Assembly (NCBI GenBank): GCA_020725335.1
Contig: DYFF01000005.1
Coordinates: 1 to 55,655, forward strand
Source: Thermodesulfovibrio sp.
Lineage (GTDB): Bacteria > Nitrospirota > Thermodesulfovibrionia > Thermodesulfovibrionales > Thermodesulfovibrionaceae
DNA length: 55,655 nt
Reading direction: 5' to 3'
Shown: positions 1 to 8,833 of the stretch, piece by piece
How positions within the stretch are numbered: position 1 is the stretch's first letter
Layout of the letters: each line of letters starts with the position of its first letter
The notes under the pieces: model-generated
Seen by the model: only the letters and a program-made list of their open reading frames with translations
Told to the model about the DNA's origin: nothing
Databases searched by the model: none
Translations under genes and position numbers: made by a program

Positions 1-396
1 ATCACAAGCAGGAATATGAAGGATTTTTATGAGAGATTTAAGGATGTATATCCCCTTGAGATTAAGTCATGGTAGAGTGATAATGGTTCAGAGAATCTTG
101 GAGAATTTGATGAGCAACTTAAAAAAGAAGGGATACCTCATTATTTTTCTTATCCTCATTGTCCAAAGATAAATACATACATAGAAAGATATAATAGAAC
201 ACTGCAGGAGGAATTCATAGATTACAATATACATTTGATTTTTGATAAATCTATATTCAATCAAAAGCTCGCAGAATACTTAATATTTTATAATACCCTA
301 AGACCGCATAAGTCTTTAGGATTAAAAAGTCCATTAGAGTATTTAATTGAAAAAGGAGAAATGTCGCATATGTCGGTATCTTATACAGGGATTTGA
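1..396 (+). pseudogene. Transposase C-terminal remnant (IS3/IS481-like integrase core)
   Basis: Frame 1 runs from the window edge to a TGA at 394-396 and encodes the end of a DDE integrase core. The SDNGSE block (second catalytic Asp) is at about residues 26-31, and the block YIERYNRTLQEEF carries the catalytic Glu. The typical end of the family follows, with FYNTLRPHKSLG and a final SPLEYL. An in-frame TAG at 73-75 sits directly before SDNGSE, where Gln (CAG) is usual, so one C-to-T change would explain it. The copy is therefore dead as it stands. The 5' part lies outside the window. No terminal inverted repeat could be identified at its 3' end. Confidence 0.8.
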
Positions 397-412
397 CTTT
401 TTCCGTAAGACT

Positions 413-2524
413 TTATTTAAGGATGAAATCTACCCTGCTGTCCTTTATTTTATCCTTCTTTTCAGGTGCAAGGCTTTCAGGTTCAATTATAAAGACTCTG
501 TCTATTGTGACCTTTTCTGTCTTAAGTAGCATCTCTTTTACAGACATAGCCCTTTGATTTGCAAGACTCCTTAAGTCATTATCGGTTACATCTATGTGGG
601 TATAAATTAGTTTTTCCATCTCCTGAGGCGGTAGGGACTTAACAGTGCCTATGATAGTTCTTGGTTTTGCAAATTTTTCCTCACCATAAGCCATCTTCAG
701 GTATTTCTCATACTCAATAGGTTCTATCTTTACATCATCTACGGGAATTGCTTTTTCGCCCTTTTTTATCATCTCCTTCAGTTTCTGAGTCTTCAGCTTC
801 CTTAAAAATAAAGTCTTCTTTAACCCGTCTCTATCATTTTCCATATCTACATGACCCCTTATATCCAGTTTAAGGGAGGGTCTTTCATACAAAGCCTTTG
901 CAAGATTTTCTATTTTTTTAATGTTTTGTTCGCTAATCTTGTAGTCACCATAATCAAATTCAATATAACTCATATCCTCACCACCGCCAAAAAGTGAACC
1001 CAAAAGCGCAAAAGGTGCTGTAGCTGCTTTGGTGAGAAGATTTAAAATAATTTGGAGGACTATCCTCCACACGCTGAATTTTGGATCGTCAAGACTGCCT
1101 GATACAGGTATATCAAGCTTAATCTGACCGTTTCGGTCTTTTAGAAGGGCTATAGCAAGTCTTACTGGAAGCTTTGTAGCATCGGGACTTTCAACTCTAT
1201 CCCCAAGGGTAAGCTGGTCTATGAATATTTTGTTCTGAGAATCAAGGTTTCTTTTTTCAATTAGGTATTTTAGGTCTAATGAAAGTTTTCCCTTTTCTAT
1301 CTTGTAGCCTATGTATTTCCCAGAATAAGGGGTAAAGGGGCTCAAATCAAGACTGTTGAATCTGGCATAGAGGTCAACAAGGAGATTTTCCTTGGCAGGA
1401 TTTATTTTTCCTGCAATCTCTAATGGTACAAATTGATTTATTTTGCCTCTTAGGATTAAGTCTGCAAGCTTGTCTCCTTTTAAAGTGATATTCGATATTT
1501 TTCCTGCAATTTCTGTAAGGTTTGCCGTGTAGCTTGGTTGAATAGTCTTATCTATAAACTCTATTGTTCCACCTTGAAGAGTAATGTTGCCTATTTTTAT
1601 ATCCCTTTCTGATTCTTTGGACTTTTCCACCTGTGTAGGCGGTTGAGTTTGTGCTGATTCCTGCGGCTCTTCGGGCTTTTCTTCCTCTGTTATTATATTC
1701 TGTAGATTAAGCCTTCCATCAGGGTTCACGATTATCTTGGCAAAAAAATCTGTAAGGGATATTCCGTCTGCATGGATGGAAAGAGGGTTTGAATTGAAAT
1801 TTAAATTGCTTATAGAAAAGGCTTTCCAGTTAATGAGTGATTCCTCATTTGTTTTGTCAATGGTGGTAAGCTTGGATACAAGTACCTTGCCTTTATATCT
1901 TATTGAAGTTCCTGTCTTATCAGATACATCAACTGTTGCTTTGCCAGATGTAGTAAATGCACCTTCAGTTATGTTGATGTTTATCTTGTCTGTAAAATAA
2001 GGTTGAAATATATTTATGGAGATATTTTTAATATCCACTCCAATGTCTGCAAAGACAGGATTTATCTTAAAAGCACCTTGTAGTTTTATAGAACCACCTT
2101 TATCAAATGTAAAGGAAAGTAGAAGATTTGAAATATTATTCTCTTCAAGGGAAATGTTATCTGCTTTTAAATCAAGATTCTTTATAATTAAATTCATCGG
2201 TTGAGAGGTTGTTAAGTCATCAAAGGTGATTTTACCTTTTTGTATAATCACTTCATTTGTATTCAATGCAATTTGCTTTTCTTCATACTTTTTCTTTTCT
2301 TCATACTTTTTCTTTTCTTGTTTTTTTATATCATCTTTTTCTCCAACTTTTTTCTTTTCAGGCTTTTCTTTTTCAAAGAGTTTCTGGAGATTCAATACTC
2401 CTTCTTTTTGCCTTTGAATAGAAACCTCAGGCGACTGAAAAAATAGTTTTGAGATATTTATATTTTTTTGAAATGGCTCAATAGATTTTATATCTATATC
2501 TATATTGGGGAGACTAAAAAGAAG
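413..2524 (-). CDS. DUF748 family envelope protein, C-terminal part downstream of a frame change
   Basis: This open frame, about 703 codons, continues the protein that starts at 3405. An internal ATG at 2395 would give 660 residues, but coding-quality sequence extends upstream to 2524, where it meets the -1 frame of the N-terminal part. It carries AsmA/DUF748-like beta-rich repeats, a Lys/Glu-rich linker with a duplicated KKKYEE unit, a Pro/Gln/Glu linker, and a C-terminal region of the OmpA-like kind found in DUF748 proteins (IEFDYGDYKIS, then LDIRGHVD). DUF748 proteins are thought to act in the periplasm or envelope; the exact role is unknown. It may be translated only by frameshifting, by internal initiation, or not at all. 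Confidence 0.7.
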   Translation of the reverse strand, partial: LLFSLPNIDIDIKSIEPFQKNINISKLFFQSPEVSIQRQKEGVLNLQKLFEKEKPEKKKVGEKDDIKKQEKKKYEEKKKYEEKQIALNTNEVIIQKGKITFDDLTTSQPMNLIIKNLDLKADNISLEENNISNLLLSFTFDKGGSIKLQGAFKINPVFADIGVDIKNISINIFQPYFTDKININITEGAFTTSGKATVDVSDKTGTSIRYKGKVLVSKLTTIDKTNEESLINWKAFSISNLNFNSNPLSIHADGISLTDFFAKIIVNPDGRLNLQNIITEEEKPEEPQESAQTQPPTQVEKSKESERDIKIGNITLQGGTIEFIDKTIQPSYTANLTEIAGKISNITLKGDKLADLILRGKINQFVPLEIAGKINPAKENLLVDLYARFNSLDLSPFTPYSGKYIGYKIEKGKLSLDLKYLIEKRNLDSQNKIFIDQLTLGDRVESPDATKLPVRLAIALLKDRNGQIKLDIPVSGSLDDPKFSVWRIVLQIILNLLTKAATAPFALLGSLFGGGEDMSYIEFDYGDYKISEQNIKKIENLAKALYERPSLKLDIRGHVDMENDRDGLKKTLFLRKLKTQKLKEMIKKGEKAIPVDDVKIEPIEYEKYLKMAYGEEKFAKPRTIIGTVKSLPPQEMEKLIYTHIDVTDNDLRSLANQRAMSVKEMLLKTEKVTIDRVFIIEPESLAPEKKDKIKDSRVDFILK
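2281..2316 (+). repeat. Two perfect 18-bp tandem copies inside the DUF748 gene
   Basis: The unit CTTCATACTTTTTCTTTT occurs twice in direct succession and encodes a duplicated Lys/Tyr/Glu-rich hexapeptide in the linker of the C-terminal part. The repeat length is a multiple of three, so copy-number change would keep the frame. Confidence 0.8.
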
Positions 2525-3405
2525 TTTTTTTGAGGGTCCTCATCAGTAAGTTGCCTAATTATTACATTACCACACACAACAACGGAAGAGCCTTTATCTT
2601 TATACTCAATAAAGGACACTTTGCCAGCAATATCCAGACTGCCGGATATCAGTTTGAAGTTCATCTTCATAGGAGAATAGGAAAGATATTTGGGTAAATC
2701 GAGGTCCTGGATATTGATATCAATATATGACTCATGGGATTCTGCAAAAGGTTTAGCATTACCTTTGATTTCGTATACATCATCATTTATCTTTGCAGAG
2801 AAATAAGGTTGAACAAAGATATCTATATGATGAGCAAAATTGGATATAAAGGGGATTTTTATATTCAATTCCCTTATAGTATGTCGGGCATCAAAGGGGC
2901 TATCATAAAAATCTATGCTTCCTTCAATGATAGATACATTATTGAGAGAAAAATGAAAAGGTTTTTTCTTTTTCTCTTCTGTCTTTTTAAGTTCAGTTTC
3001 CTTACCTTTATCTGCCATTTCTAATAAGTCAGAGAAGTTATATGTTCCGTCTTTGTTTCTTATGATATTTAAATAAGGCTTTTTTATGGCTATCTCTTTT
3101 AAAATCAGAGCACGTCTAAATATAGAAGATAATTCTGCATTGACGAAAAGTTCTTCCATGGAGAACATGGTGTCGGTTTTACCTTTTTCTTTTATATTTA
3201 TGCCTGATAACTTTATGGTTAGATTTAAAGGATTAATATCAATTTTTGCTATTGATACATCCCTTTGAAGTGTCTTTGAGATATTTTTTATAAGAAGGGA
3301 TTTTAGGATGGGCGGGGCAATGAAAAAGCCAAATAAAGTAAAGATGAGGAAAATACACAAGAGTGTTATAAAAATTTTTGAAAAGAGCCTCTTTTTTTTA
3401 ACCAT
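2500..3405 (-). CDS. DUF748 family envelope protein, N-terminal part, frame broken
   Basis: The frame encodes 301 residues: a short basic start, one membrane anchor at about residues 8-30, then the AsmA/DUF748 signature with SISKTL-type helix, DVSIAKIDINPLNL and GINIKEK. It stops at 2500-2502 shortly after PQKNFF. The -1 frame from the same point continues smoothly into the 413-2524 frame, and a joined product would be about 997 residues, a usual size for DUF748 proteins. So these are two halves of one gene. The break lies in a run of seven A on the coding strand. A true frameshift mutation, a read error in the homopolymer, or programmed slippage are all possible. Confidence 0.75.
   Translation of the reverse strand: MVKKKRLFSKIFITLLCIFLIFTLFGFFIAPPILKSLLIKNISKTLQRDVSIAKIDINPLNLTIKLSGINIKEKGKTDTMFSMEELFVNAELSSIFRRALILKEIAIKKPYLNIIRNKDGTYNFSDLLEMADKGKETELKKTEEKKKKPFHFSLNNVSIIEGSIDFYDSPFDARHTIRELNIKIPFISNFAHHIDIFVQPYFSAKINDDVYEIKGNAKPFAESHESYIDINIQDLDLPKYLSYSPMKMNFKLISGSLDIAGKVSFIEYKDKGSSVVVCGNVIIRQLTDEDPQKNFFLVSPI
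2524..2530 (-). other. Slippery heptamer A AAA AAC at the DUF748 frame change
   Basis: On the coding strand the zero frame reads CAA AAA AAC TTC. The heptamer A AAA AAC is therefore in the correct register for simultaneous -1 slippage, a known arrangement for programmed -1 frameshifting. A -1 shift here enters the frame that stays open down to 413. No downstream pseudoknot or upstream Shine-Dalgarno-like stimulator was confirmed by eye. Confidence 0.45.
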
Positions 3406-3540
3406 GATAGCACCGGTTTAATAACAACTATTTACAGGAATTATGTAGTATTAGCTTAAATATATCAAGAAAAAAATAACATCCCCTGTCCTTCTTATTT
3501 TTTTAAGATTTTGTTTGAGAATTTTTATTGTCTACATGAT

Positions 3541-4563
3541 TTAAAAATTATAAAAAGCCTTGACTTTTAGATAAAGCTCTCTTAGTTCCTTCTCTGGGTC
3601 TGAGTCCCAGACAATGCCACAGCCTGCATAGTAGGAAAGTCGATTGTCAATGCCTACCGCAGTTCTTATAAGAACCGACAGGGTAAAATCTGTCTCATTT
3701 CTAACCAATCCTGCGGTTCCGCAGTAGTATCCACGGGCGTGGGGTTCAAGTGTATCAATCTTTTCAACTGCTTTTCTTTTTGGTGCACCTGTTACAGAGG
3801 CAGGCGGAAATGTTGTCTTTATTATTTCAATAATTGATTTATCCGTATCCCCTATTACAGTAGAGTGCATCTGATATAGGGTTTTGTATTTAGTGATTTT
3901 AAAAAGTTCGGGCACTCTTACACTTCCAATGTTAGCAATACGTCCAATGTCATTACGCATCATGTCTGTAATCATGAGGTTTTCTGCTTTGTCTTTGTCA
4001 CTGTTTTGAAGAATTTTTAGGACTTTAGATGTTCCTTTGATTGGTTTACTTATGAGAGTATTTGCTCTTTTTTCTAAAAAAAGCTCCATTGAGCCAGAGA
4101 CTATAAAAAAATCACCGAGGTTCAAACAAAACCCGTAAGGCACAGGCTGATTTTTATAGAACTTTAAAAACAAACTCAGAGGGTCTCCATAAAACTCAAA
4201 ATCAAAGCGATTTGTAAGATTTATCTGATAAACAGTGCCATCTTCAATGAGCCGGCGTATTTTTTGAACTCCTGAGATAAACTCTCTGTCTTTTAAACTC
4301 ATGATGCTTGGCAGAAGACTATAGTAACCCTCTGTTTCTTTAATTTTTTTAAATTTCTTTATTTTTACAATTATGGCTGCTGGCAAGTCTGATTTTTTCA
4401 AATTCAAAAGTAGAGTTTCACCTGAAAGGTCATAGGAGAATAAGACAAAACTTGGGTATTCAATTTTCTCTATTTCAGAAAGGCTTTGATAAAAATTTAC
4501 CTCTTCAATTTCTGCCTCATAAAATCCATTTTTGTTAAGCCAACTACCACAAAGGATTAACAT
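3541..4563 (-). CDS. pabB: Aminodeoxychorismate synthase component I
   Basis: Chorismate-binding enzyme that aminates chorismate to 4-amino-4-deoxychorismate on the way to p-aminobenzoate and folate. The 340 residues hold the family blocks MTDMMRNDIGR, PPASVTGAPKRKA, RGYYCGTAG and YYAGCGIVWDSDP. The motif PIKGT carries Lys where anthranilate synthase (TrpE) has Ala (PIAGT), which marks PabB rather than TrpE. It is shorter than E. coli PabB (about 450), mainly at the N-terminus. The start overlaps the end of the pabC-like gene by 7 nt, so the two are probably co-translated. No glutaminase subunit (pabA) is present in the window. Confidence 0.88.
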   Translation of the reverse strand: MLILCGSWLNKNGFYEAEIEEVNFYQSLSEIEKIEYPSFVLFSYDLSGETLLLNLKKSDLPAAIIVKIKKFKKIKETEGYYSLLPSIMSLKDREFISGVQKIRRLIEDGTVYQINLTNRFDFEFYGDPLSLFLKFYKNQPVPYGFCLNLGDFFIVSGSMELFLEKRANTLISKPIKGTSKVLKILQNSDKDKAENLMITDMMRNDIGRIANIGSVRVPELFKITKYKTLYQMHSTVIGDTDKSIIEIIKTTFPPASVTGAPKRKAVEKIDTLEPHARGYYCGTAGLVRNETDFTLSVLIRTAVGIDNRLSYYAGCGIVWDSDPEKELRELYLKVKAFYNF

Positions 4564-5303
4564 TTAGGGGAGTTTTCCTCCTCAATCATAGAGTTTATAG
4601 AGTTAAGGAGTTCGAGAGTTATAGAGTAAGGTTGATTCTCAAATTGGACTACTGGTAATGCTCCGATAAGGCTGTTTGTGATAAAAATGGCTGAGGCATG
4701 ATAGAGGTCATTTACAGTAAGTCTTTCTTCCTTTACATTCATTTTTTGAATCAAAATCTCGATTGTTGTGCCCATCAATAGTCCACATTTTCGGGAAGGA
4801 GTGAAAAGTTTGCCATCTTTAACTATCAAGATATTTGAAGCTGAACACTCTGTTATTTCATCTCTTTCATTAAGCATAATTGCGTCATCAAAGCTTTTTG
4901 AGAGAGCCTCTCTTTTTACAAAAATATTTGGAAGATAGTTCATTGTTTTGTGATATATAACAGGGTTCGAACTGTGTCTCTTTATGCTCGAGAGACATAG
5001 TTTTTTCGGATTAGTATCAGGGAAAAAATCTTTCACTATAACTAAAATTCCTGACTCTTTAGGCATGGAATAATAAAGAGCCTCTCCCTTTGAAAGAAGA
5101 CAGAATTTTACATAGAGATTTTTTCTCCCTTCTGTCTTTTTCTCAATTTCTTGACAGAAAGTCTCATAATCAGGGCATGGAATCAGGAAAAACTCTGCGG
5201 AATTTTTAAGCCTTCTGTAGTGTCTGAGAAGTTTAGTTGTTCTACCACGCCAAAGTATTGTCTCAAAAAGTCCTTCACCAAAAAAGAGTGTTCTTGTTTC
5301 CAT
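4557..5303 (-). CDS. pabC: Aminodeoxychorismate lyase (class IV PLP enzyme)
   Basis: A 248-residue fold-type IV aminotransferase homologue. YHKTMNYLPN carries the probable PLP lysine and ITECSASNIL is the usual cofactor-binding block with its Glu. PabC removes pyruvate from aminodeoxychorismate to give p-aminobenzoate. Family members also include branched-chain and D-amino-acid transaminases, but the position directly upstream of, and overlapping, pabB argues for PabC. The start is the ATG at 5301-5303, in a short divergent region shared with the gene at 5371. Confidence 0.85.
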   Translation of the reverse strand: METRTLFFGEGLFETILWRGRTTKLLRHYRRLKNSAEFFLIPCPDYETFCQEIEKKTEGRKNLYVKFCLLSKGEALYYSMPKESGILVIVKDFFPDTNPKKLCLSSIKRHSSNPVIYHKTMNYLPNIFVKREALSKSFDDAIMLNERDEITECSASNILIVKDGKLFTPSRKCGLLMGTTIEILIQKMNVKEERLTVNDLYHASAIFITNSLIGALPVVQFENQPYSITLELLNSINSMIEEENSPKC

Positions 5304-5370
5304 GAGTTTTATTGTAAATTAAATTTTTATTGCTTGTCTAAAATTCTCAAAGCTTAATATAATAGGTTTA

Positions 5371-6177
5371 ATGATAAAAAATACTTTTATACTACTTGAT
5401 GGAATAGGTGAAAAAAGGGAAAGAAGGCTCTGGAAAGAGGGAATTCTTACTTGGGAAGACTTTTTCATTTTCAAAGAGGTTTTGGATATTGATTATGAAA
5501 AAAAGAAAATTTATGATGATTTCCTTCATAAAGCTTTTGAAGCTCTTTACTGCAAAAATTGCTGTTTTTTCTCAGAAAGTTTGAAAAAAAGAGAACACTG
5601 GCGGCTTTTTGATGAATTTTTAAATGATGCAGTATGTCTTGACATTGAAACCAATGGTCTTATTCCTGAAAAAGGTGGATATGTCACGGTCGTAGGGCTT
5701 TATTCCTTAAATGGATACAAGGCATTGGTGCGAGGAGAAGATTTATCAGAAGAGTCACTTCAAGAAGCTCTTTATAGTCATAAGTATCTAATTACCTTTT
5801 ACGGAAGCATCTTTGATATACCCTTTTTAAAGAAAGAATTTCCTAATTTAAAAATTGAGCATATCCCTCATTTTGATCTATTTTTTGCAGGCAAGAGATT
5901 GGGAATTCAAGGTGGACTCAAGAAGCTTGAAACTCTTTTTCTCATTGAAAGAGAAGATGAGCTTAAGGGATTGAACGGTTATGATGCAGTAAAATTCTGG
6001 AAGGCTTACTTAAATGGAAATACAGAGAGTTTGGAACTTTTAATTTCCTACAATAAAGCTGATACAGAGAATTTATTTAAGATTGCTAAAATTTTTTACG
6101 ATATGTTACGCACTCAGGCAGGAATAGAAGAGTTCATGGGTAATGGAACAAAAAGAACTACTCAAAAAGTTTCTTAA
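5371..6177 (+). CDS. RNase H-like (YprB-type) exonuclease domain protein
   Basis: 268 residues. After a helical N-terminus of about 80 residues comes an exonuclease-like RNase H fold: CLDIETNGL supplies the first acidic pair (DxE), FDIPFLKKEFP is exo-II-like, HFDLFFAGKR follows, and the final YNKADTENL gives the last Asp. This matches the RNase_H_2/YprB family, whose members are predicted 3'-5' nucleases with poorly known substrates. The C-terminus overlaps xerD by 35 nt, so the two genes are probably expressed together. The precise role is unknown. Confidence 0.75.
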   Translation: MIKNTFILLDGIGEKRERRLWKEGILTWEDFFIFKEVLDIDYEKKKIYDDFLHKAFEALYCKNCCFFSESLKKREHWRLFDEFLNDAVCLDIETNGLIPEKGGYVTVVGLYSLNGYKALVRGEDLSEESLQEALYSHKYLITFYGSIFDIPFLKKEFPNLKIEHIPHFDLFFAGKRLGIQGGLKKLETLFLIEREDELKGLNGYDAVKFWKAYLNGNTESLELLISYNKADTENLFKIAKIFYDMLRTQAGIEEFMGNGTKRTTQKVS

Positions 6178-7027
6178 CTTCTGTCTTACAGAAAAAGCCC
6201 TCTCCATTAACACAATAAAATCCTATGAAAATGACCTAAGGGCGTTTATCAATTATCTGGAGGAACAGAAAGTTAACCTATTAAACTGTAAAAAAGACGA
6301 CATAATGCAGTATCTTTTAACTTTGAAAGAAAAGGGTTATAGCTCAGCATCTATTGCAAGGATGCTTTCATCGCTAAAGCAATTTTTTAGATTTCTTATT
6401 TTTGATAGCAAAATAGAGCATGACCCTGTTGAAGGATTTAAAACTCCAAAACTCTGGCTAAGGCTTCCAAAGGCGCTTGATATGGAAGAAATGAAAAAGT
6501 TACTTCAAATTATCCTTAGCAGTAAGTATTTTCAGAGAGATATCGCTATGCTTGAGTTGATGTATGCCTGTGGATTAAGAGTTAGCGAGCTTGTGAAGAT
6601 TAAACTAAGAGATTTAAATTTTGAAGCAGGATTTATAAGAGTAAAGGGAAAGGGAGATAAAGAGAGAATTGTTCCTGTTGCTCAGAGAACATTGGAAAGA
6701 ATTAAAAAATACCTATTGGAACTTAGACCTAAATTACTAAAGAAAAGAGCCTCTGATTTCCTTTTTCTTAACAATCGTGGACAGGCTATGACAAGGCAGA
6801 GATTTTGGCAGAATTTAAAGGCAATGGGAAAGCTGGCAGGAGTAAATGTAACGCCCCACATGATAAGGCATAGCTTTGCAACCCATCTTCTTGAAGGTGG
6901 AGCAGATTTACGTGCTTTGCAAAAGATGCTTGGTCACAGTGACATCTCAACGACTCAGATTTATACGAAAGTTTCAATGGACAGGCTTCGCAAGGAATAC
7001 TTAAAACACCACCCAAGAGCAAAGTAA
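6143..7027 (+). CDS. xerD: Tyrosine recombinase XerD
   Basis: 294 residues, the standard XerC/D length, with an N-terminal SAM-like core-binding domain (about 5-85) and a C-terminal catalytic domain. Visible catalytic residues are Arg in CGLRVSEL, Lys in VKGKGDKER, HxxR in HMIRHSFATH, His in LGHSDIS and Tyr in TTQIYTKV (about residue 274). The C-terminus ending in HHPRA resembles XerD more than XerC. The expected role is resolution of chromosome dimers at dif with a partner Xer protein. No dif site was recognised in the window. The start lies inside the preceding gene. Confidence 0.85.
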   Translation: MEQKELLKKFLNFCLTEKALSINTIKSYENDLRAFINYLEEQKVNLLNCKKDDIMQYLLTLKEKGYSSASIARMLSSLKQFFRFLIFDSKIEHDPVEGFKTPKLWLRLPKALDMEEMKKLLQIILSSKYFQRDIAMLELMYACGLRVSELVKIKLRDLNFEAGFIRVKGKGDKERIVPVAQRTLERIKKYLLELRPKLLKKRASDFLFLNNRGQAMTRQRFWQNLKAMGKLAGVNVTPHMIRHSFATHLLEGGADLRALQKMLGHSDISTTQIYTKVSMDRLRKEYLKHHPRAK

Positions 7028-7029
7028 TC

Positions 7030-7461
7030 TTAAATCTTTTCTATTAGGTATTTGATTTTCTTAGCGGTAATATTCTTTTTCTTAAGTAAGGGCAGGATTT
7101 CAATAAATGCTTCTTTTACCCATTCTGAATAAGCTTTTACTTCTTCCTCTGTAAACTCACTTCTGCGTAAAGGGCTATATTCGGCAGTTGTTCTTCTATC
7201 ATAAAGATTTCCCAGATATCTTCCTATTTTAGGAGAAATAGCACCTGATTTAATAAAGTGCATACTAAACATGATTTTTACTCCCTCATGAGATTTTGGT
7301 TCAATGCCAACACTTGCAAGCAGAGCTTTTACAGCATGTTCCAGAGCAAAATAGAGATTTACTGTTGCATTCCCCCATCTTTGTCCTTTTTTGTCATCTA
7401 AAAAAGCTTCAAGTTTTTCTCTTGCGATTTCAATTTCAGCTAATGCTAATTCCTTTCCCAC
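7030..7461 (-). CDS. HEPN domain protein, partner of a nucleotidyltransferase
   Basis: 143 residues, all-helical, with a GTG start at 7459-7461. The pattern WGNATVNLYFALEHAVKALL followed by LYDRRTTAEYS matches HEPN proteins of the R-x(3)-[AD]-[ED]-Y type. HEPN proteins are frequently toxins or RNases paired with a minimal nucleotidyltransferase that AMPylates or otherwise restrains them. The upstream MNT-type gene overlaps by 16 nt, as expected for such a module. The 3' end is two bases from the convergent xerD stop. Target and toxicity cannot be read from sequence. Confidence 0.75.
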   Translation of the reverse strand: MGKELALAEIEIAREKLEAFLDDKKGQRWGNATVNLYFALEHAVKALLASVGIEPKSHEGVKIMFSMHFIKSGAISPKIGRYLGNLYDRRTTAEYSPLRRSEFTEEEVKAYSEWVKEAFIEILPLLKKKNITAKKIKYLIEKI

Positions 7462-7802
7462 AGAATTACTCCATCTTTGTTTATTTCTTTAATAAGGACT
7501 CTGTCTAAGTTAATTTCCTCTTCAGATAATATGATGAGTGATAGAGGAAATTCTTCTAAAGAGAGCTTTTCAAGGACTTCCCATTTAATATCCCAAAGTC
7601 TATCCCATAGATTTTTATTTAAAGGAGATTTGACAACGATAGCAATATCAAGATCACTGTCTTCGTCCGAAAGACCACGAGCACGAGAACCGAATAAAAT
7701 GATTTTAACTGCCTCAGGCATTTTGTGCTCTATTTTTGAAGACAACAATTTAAGGATTTTTTCTTCAGCGTAGGATAGAGTTAAATTTTTTGTAGTAATC
7801 AT
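7446..7802 (-). CDS. MNT-type nucleotidyltransferase
   Basis: 118 residues with the minimal nucleotidyltransferase signature GSRARG followed by SDLDIAIV (GSx10DxD), which binds nucleotide and Mg. It lies upstream of, and overlaps, the HEPN gene, the usual order of MNT/HEPN toxin-antitoxin pairs. The ATG overlaps the stop of the mscS-like gene (ATGA), so the pair may be expressed from the upstream operon as well. Antitoxin activity by AMPylation is known for related pairs and is inferred here. Confidence 0.8.
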   Translation of the reverse strand: MITTKNLTLSYAEEKILKLLSSKIEHKMPEAVKIILFGSRARGLSDEDSDLDIAIVVKSPLNKNLWDRLWDIKWEVLEKLSLEEFPLSLIILSEEEINLDRVLIKEINKDGVILWERN

Positions 7803-8833
7803 GAATTAATTATATCATTTTTGAGCCAGACAACTCTTTGAGGTAAAGGAATTTCTATGCCTTCCTCCTGAAAGCGCTTGAAAATTCTTTTCCTTAGTTC
7901 ATGCTGAACAGGATATTGATAAGAAACTTCCTGTATTTGACAGACAATAGTAAAATCAAGAGAACTTTCACCAAAGCCGGGAATGAATCTTACCACTGGT
8001 TCAGGTTCGCGAAGCAACCCTGGAACTTCTTCAACAGCCTTTTTTAGTTCTTCAAGCAATATCCTTTCAACTTTTTCTATGTCTACAGAATAGCTTACAC
8101 TTATAGGAATCTGTAAAGACATGCGTTTTTCAGGGAGAAAGTAGTTAACAACAATACTCTGGGCAAGTTTACTGTTGGGAATTACTATCATATTATTGGG
8201 AATCATTCTAATTCTTGTTGTTCTCCATGAAATATCCTCAACGAAACCTTCTTGTCCATTTTCAAGTCTTATAAAGTCTCCAACTCTTACCGTTTTTTCT
8301 GCCATAATGTGTATGCCTGCAAACAAATTCTCAAGAGTGTCTTTGAGTGCCAGCGCAACGGCTAATCCACCTATTCCAAGTGCTGTTATTAAGGGTGCGA
8401 TGGAAATGCCGAAGATGTTAAGGATTATTATAAAACCAATTAAGTAGACTGCACCTTTAATTATTGTATTTAAAAGACCTGTTGATTGAACAGAAACCGA
8501 GGAGCGTTCTACATACTGAATGAAAATTCTATTAATAATATTTGCAGCAGCTACAGTTATTGATAATATTATCAATACATGAATTGCCTTAATTACATAA
8601 GAGGTGTATTTCGAAGGAATTTCCGAGCTTTCAAGTCCAATGTAAAGAGCTATACCAATGCACCAGAAAACAGAAGGGACTTTAATTGTATTGATTATTA
8701 AATTATCTATACTTGTTTTTGTTTTTTTAGCCCAGTGATGAAGTATTTTAAATAGAAAGAATCTTATAAGCAGTAAAACCCCTGCTGAAGCTAATACAAC
8801 AATAGAGGAAATGAGAACTTTTTCAATATTCAT
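7799..8833 (-). CDS. MscS-family mechanosensitive channel
   Basis: 344 residues. The N-terminal half has about four hydrophobic segments. A pore-lining helix rich in Ala and Gly follows (ALGIGGLAVALALKDTLENL), then the MscS beta domain (VRVGDFIRLE, GFVEDISWRTT, IPNSKLAQ) and a soluble alpha/beta C-terminal domain. Channels of this type open under membrane tension and release solutes after hypo-osmotic shock. The start overlaps the stop of the upstream 2-oxoacid oxidoreductase gene by one base (TAATG) and the stop overlaps the MNT start, so the genes form one transcription unit of unrelated functions. Confidence 0.88.
   Translation of the reverse strand: MNIEKVLISSIVVLASAGVLLLIRFFLFKILHHWAKKTKTSIDNLIINTIKVPSVFWCIGIALYIGLESSEIPSKYTSYVIKAIHVLIILSITVAAANIINRIFIQYVERSSVSVQSTGLLNTIIKGAVYLIGFIIILNIFGISIAPLITALGIGGLAVALALKDTLENLFAGIHIMAEKTVRVGDFIRLENGQEGFVEDISWRTTRIRMIPNNMIVIPNSKLAQSIVVNYFLPEKRMSLQIPISVSYSVDIEKVERILLEELKKAVEEVPGLLREPEPVVRFIPGFGESSLDFTIVCQIQEVSYQYPVQHELRKRIFKRFQEEGIEIPLPQRVVWLKNDIINS

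Noticed and set aside
4262-4270. TTTTTGAAC copy inside pabB
   Set aside because: It lies within a coding frame and TTACT is not present 17 bases downstream.
6143-7027. xerD as an integrase of a mobile element
   Set aside because: The protein has the standard XerD length and C-terminus and no attachment-site or phage genes are near.
7296-7508. Plus-strand open frames opposite the HEPN/MNT genes and other antisense frames across the window
   Set aside because: They are shadows of well-supported genes with no family features or ribosome-binding sites.
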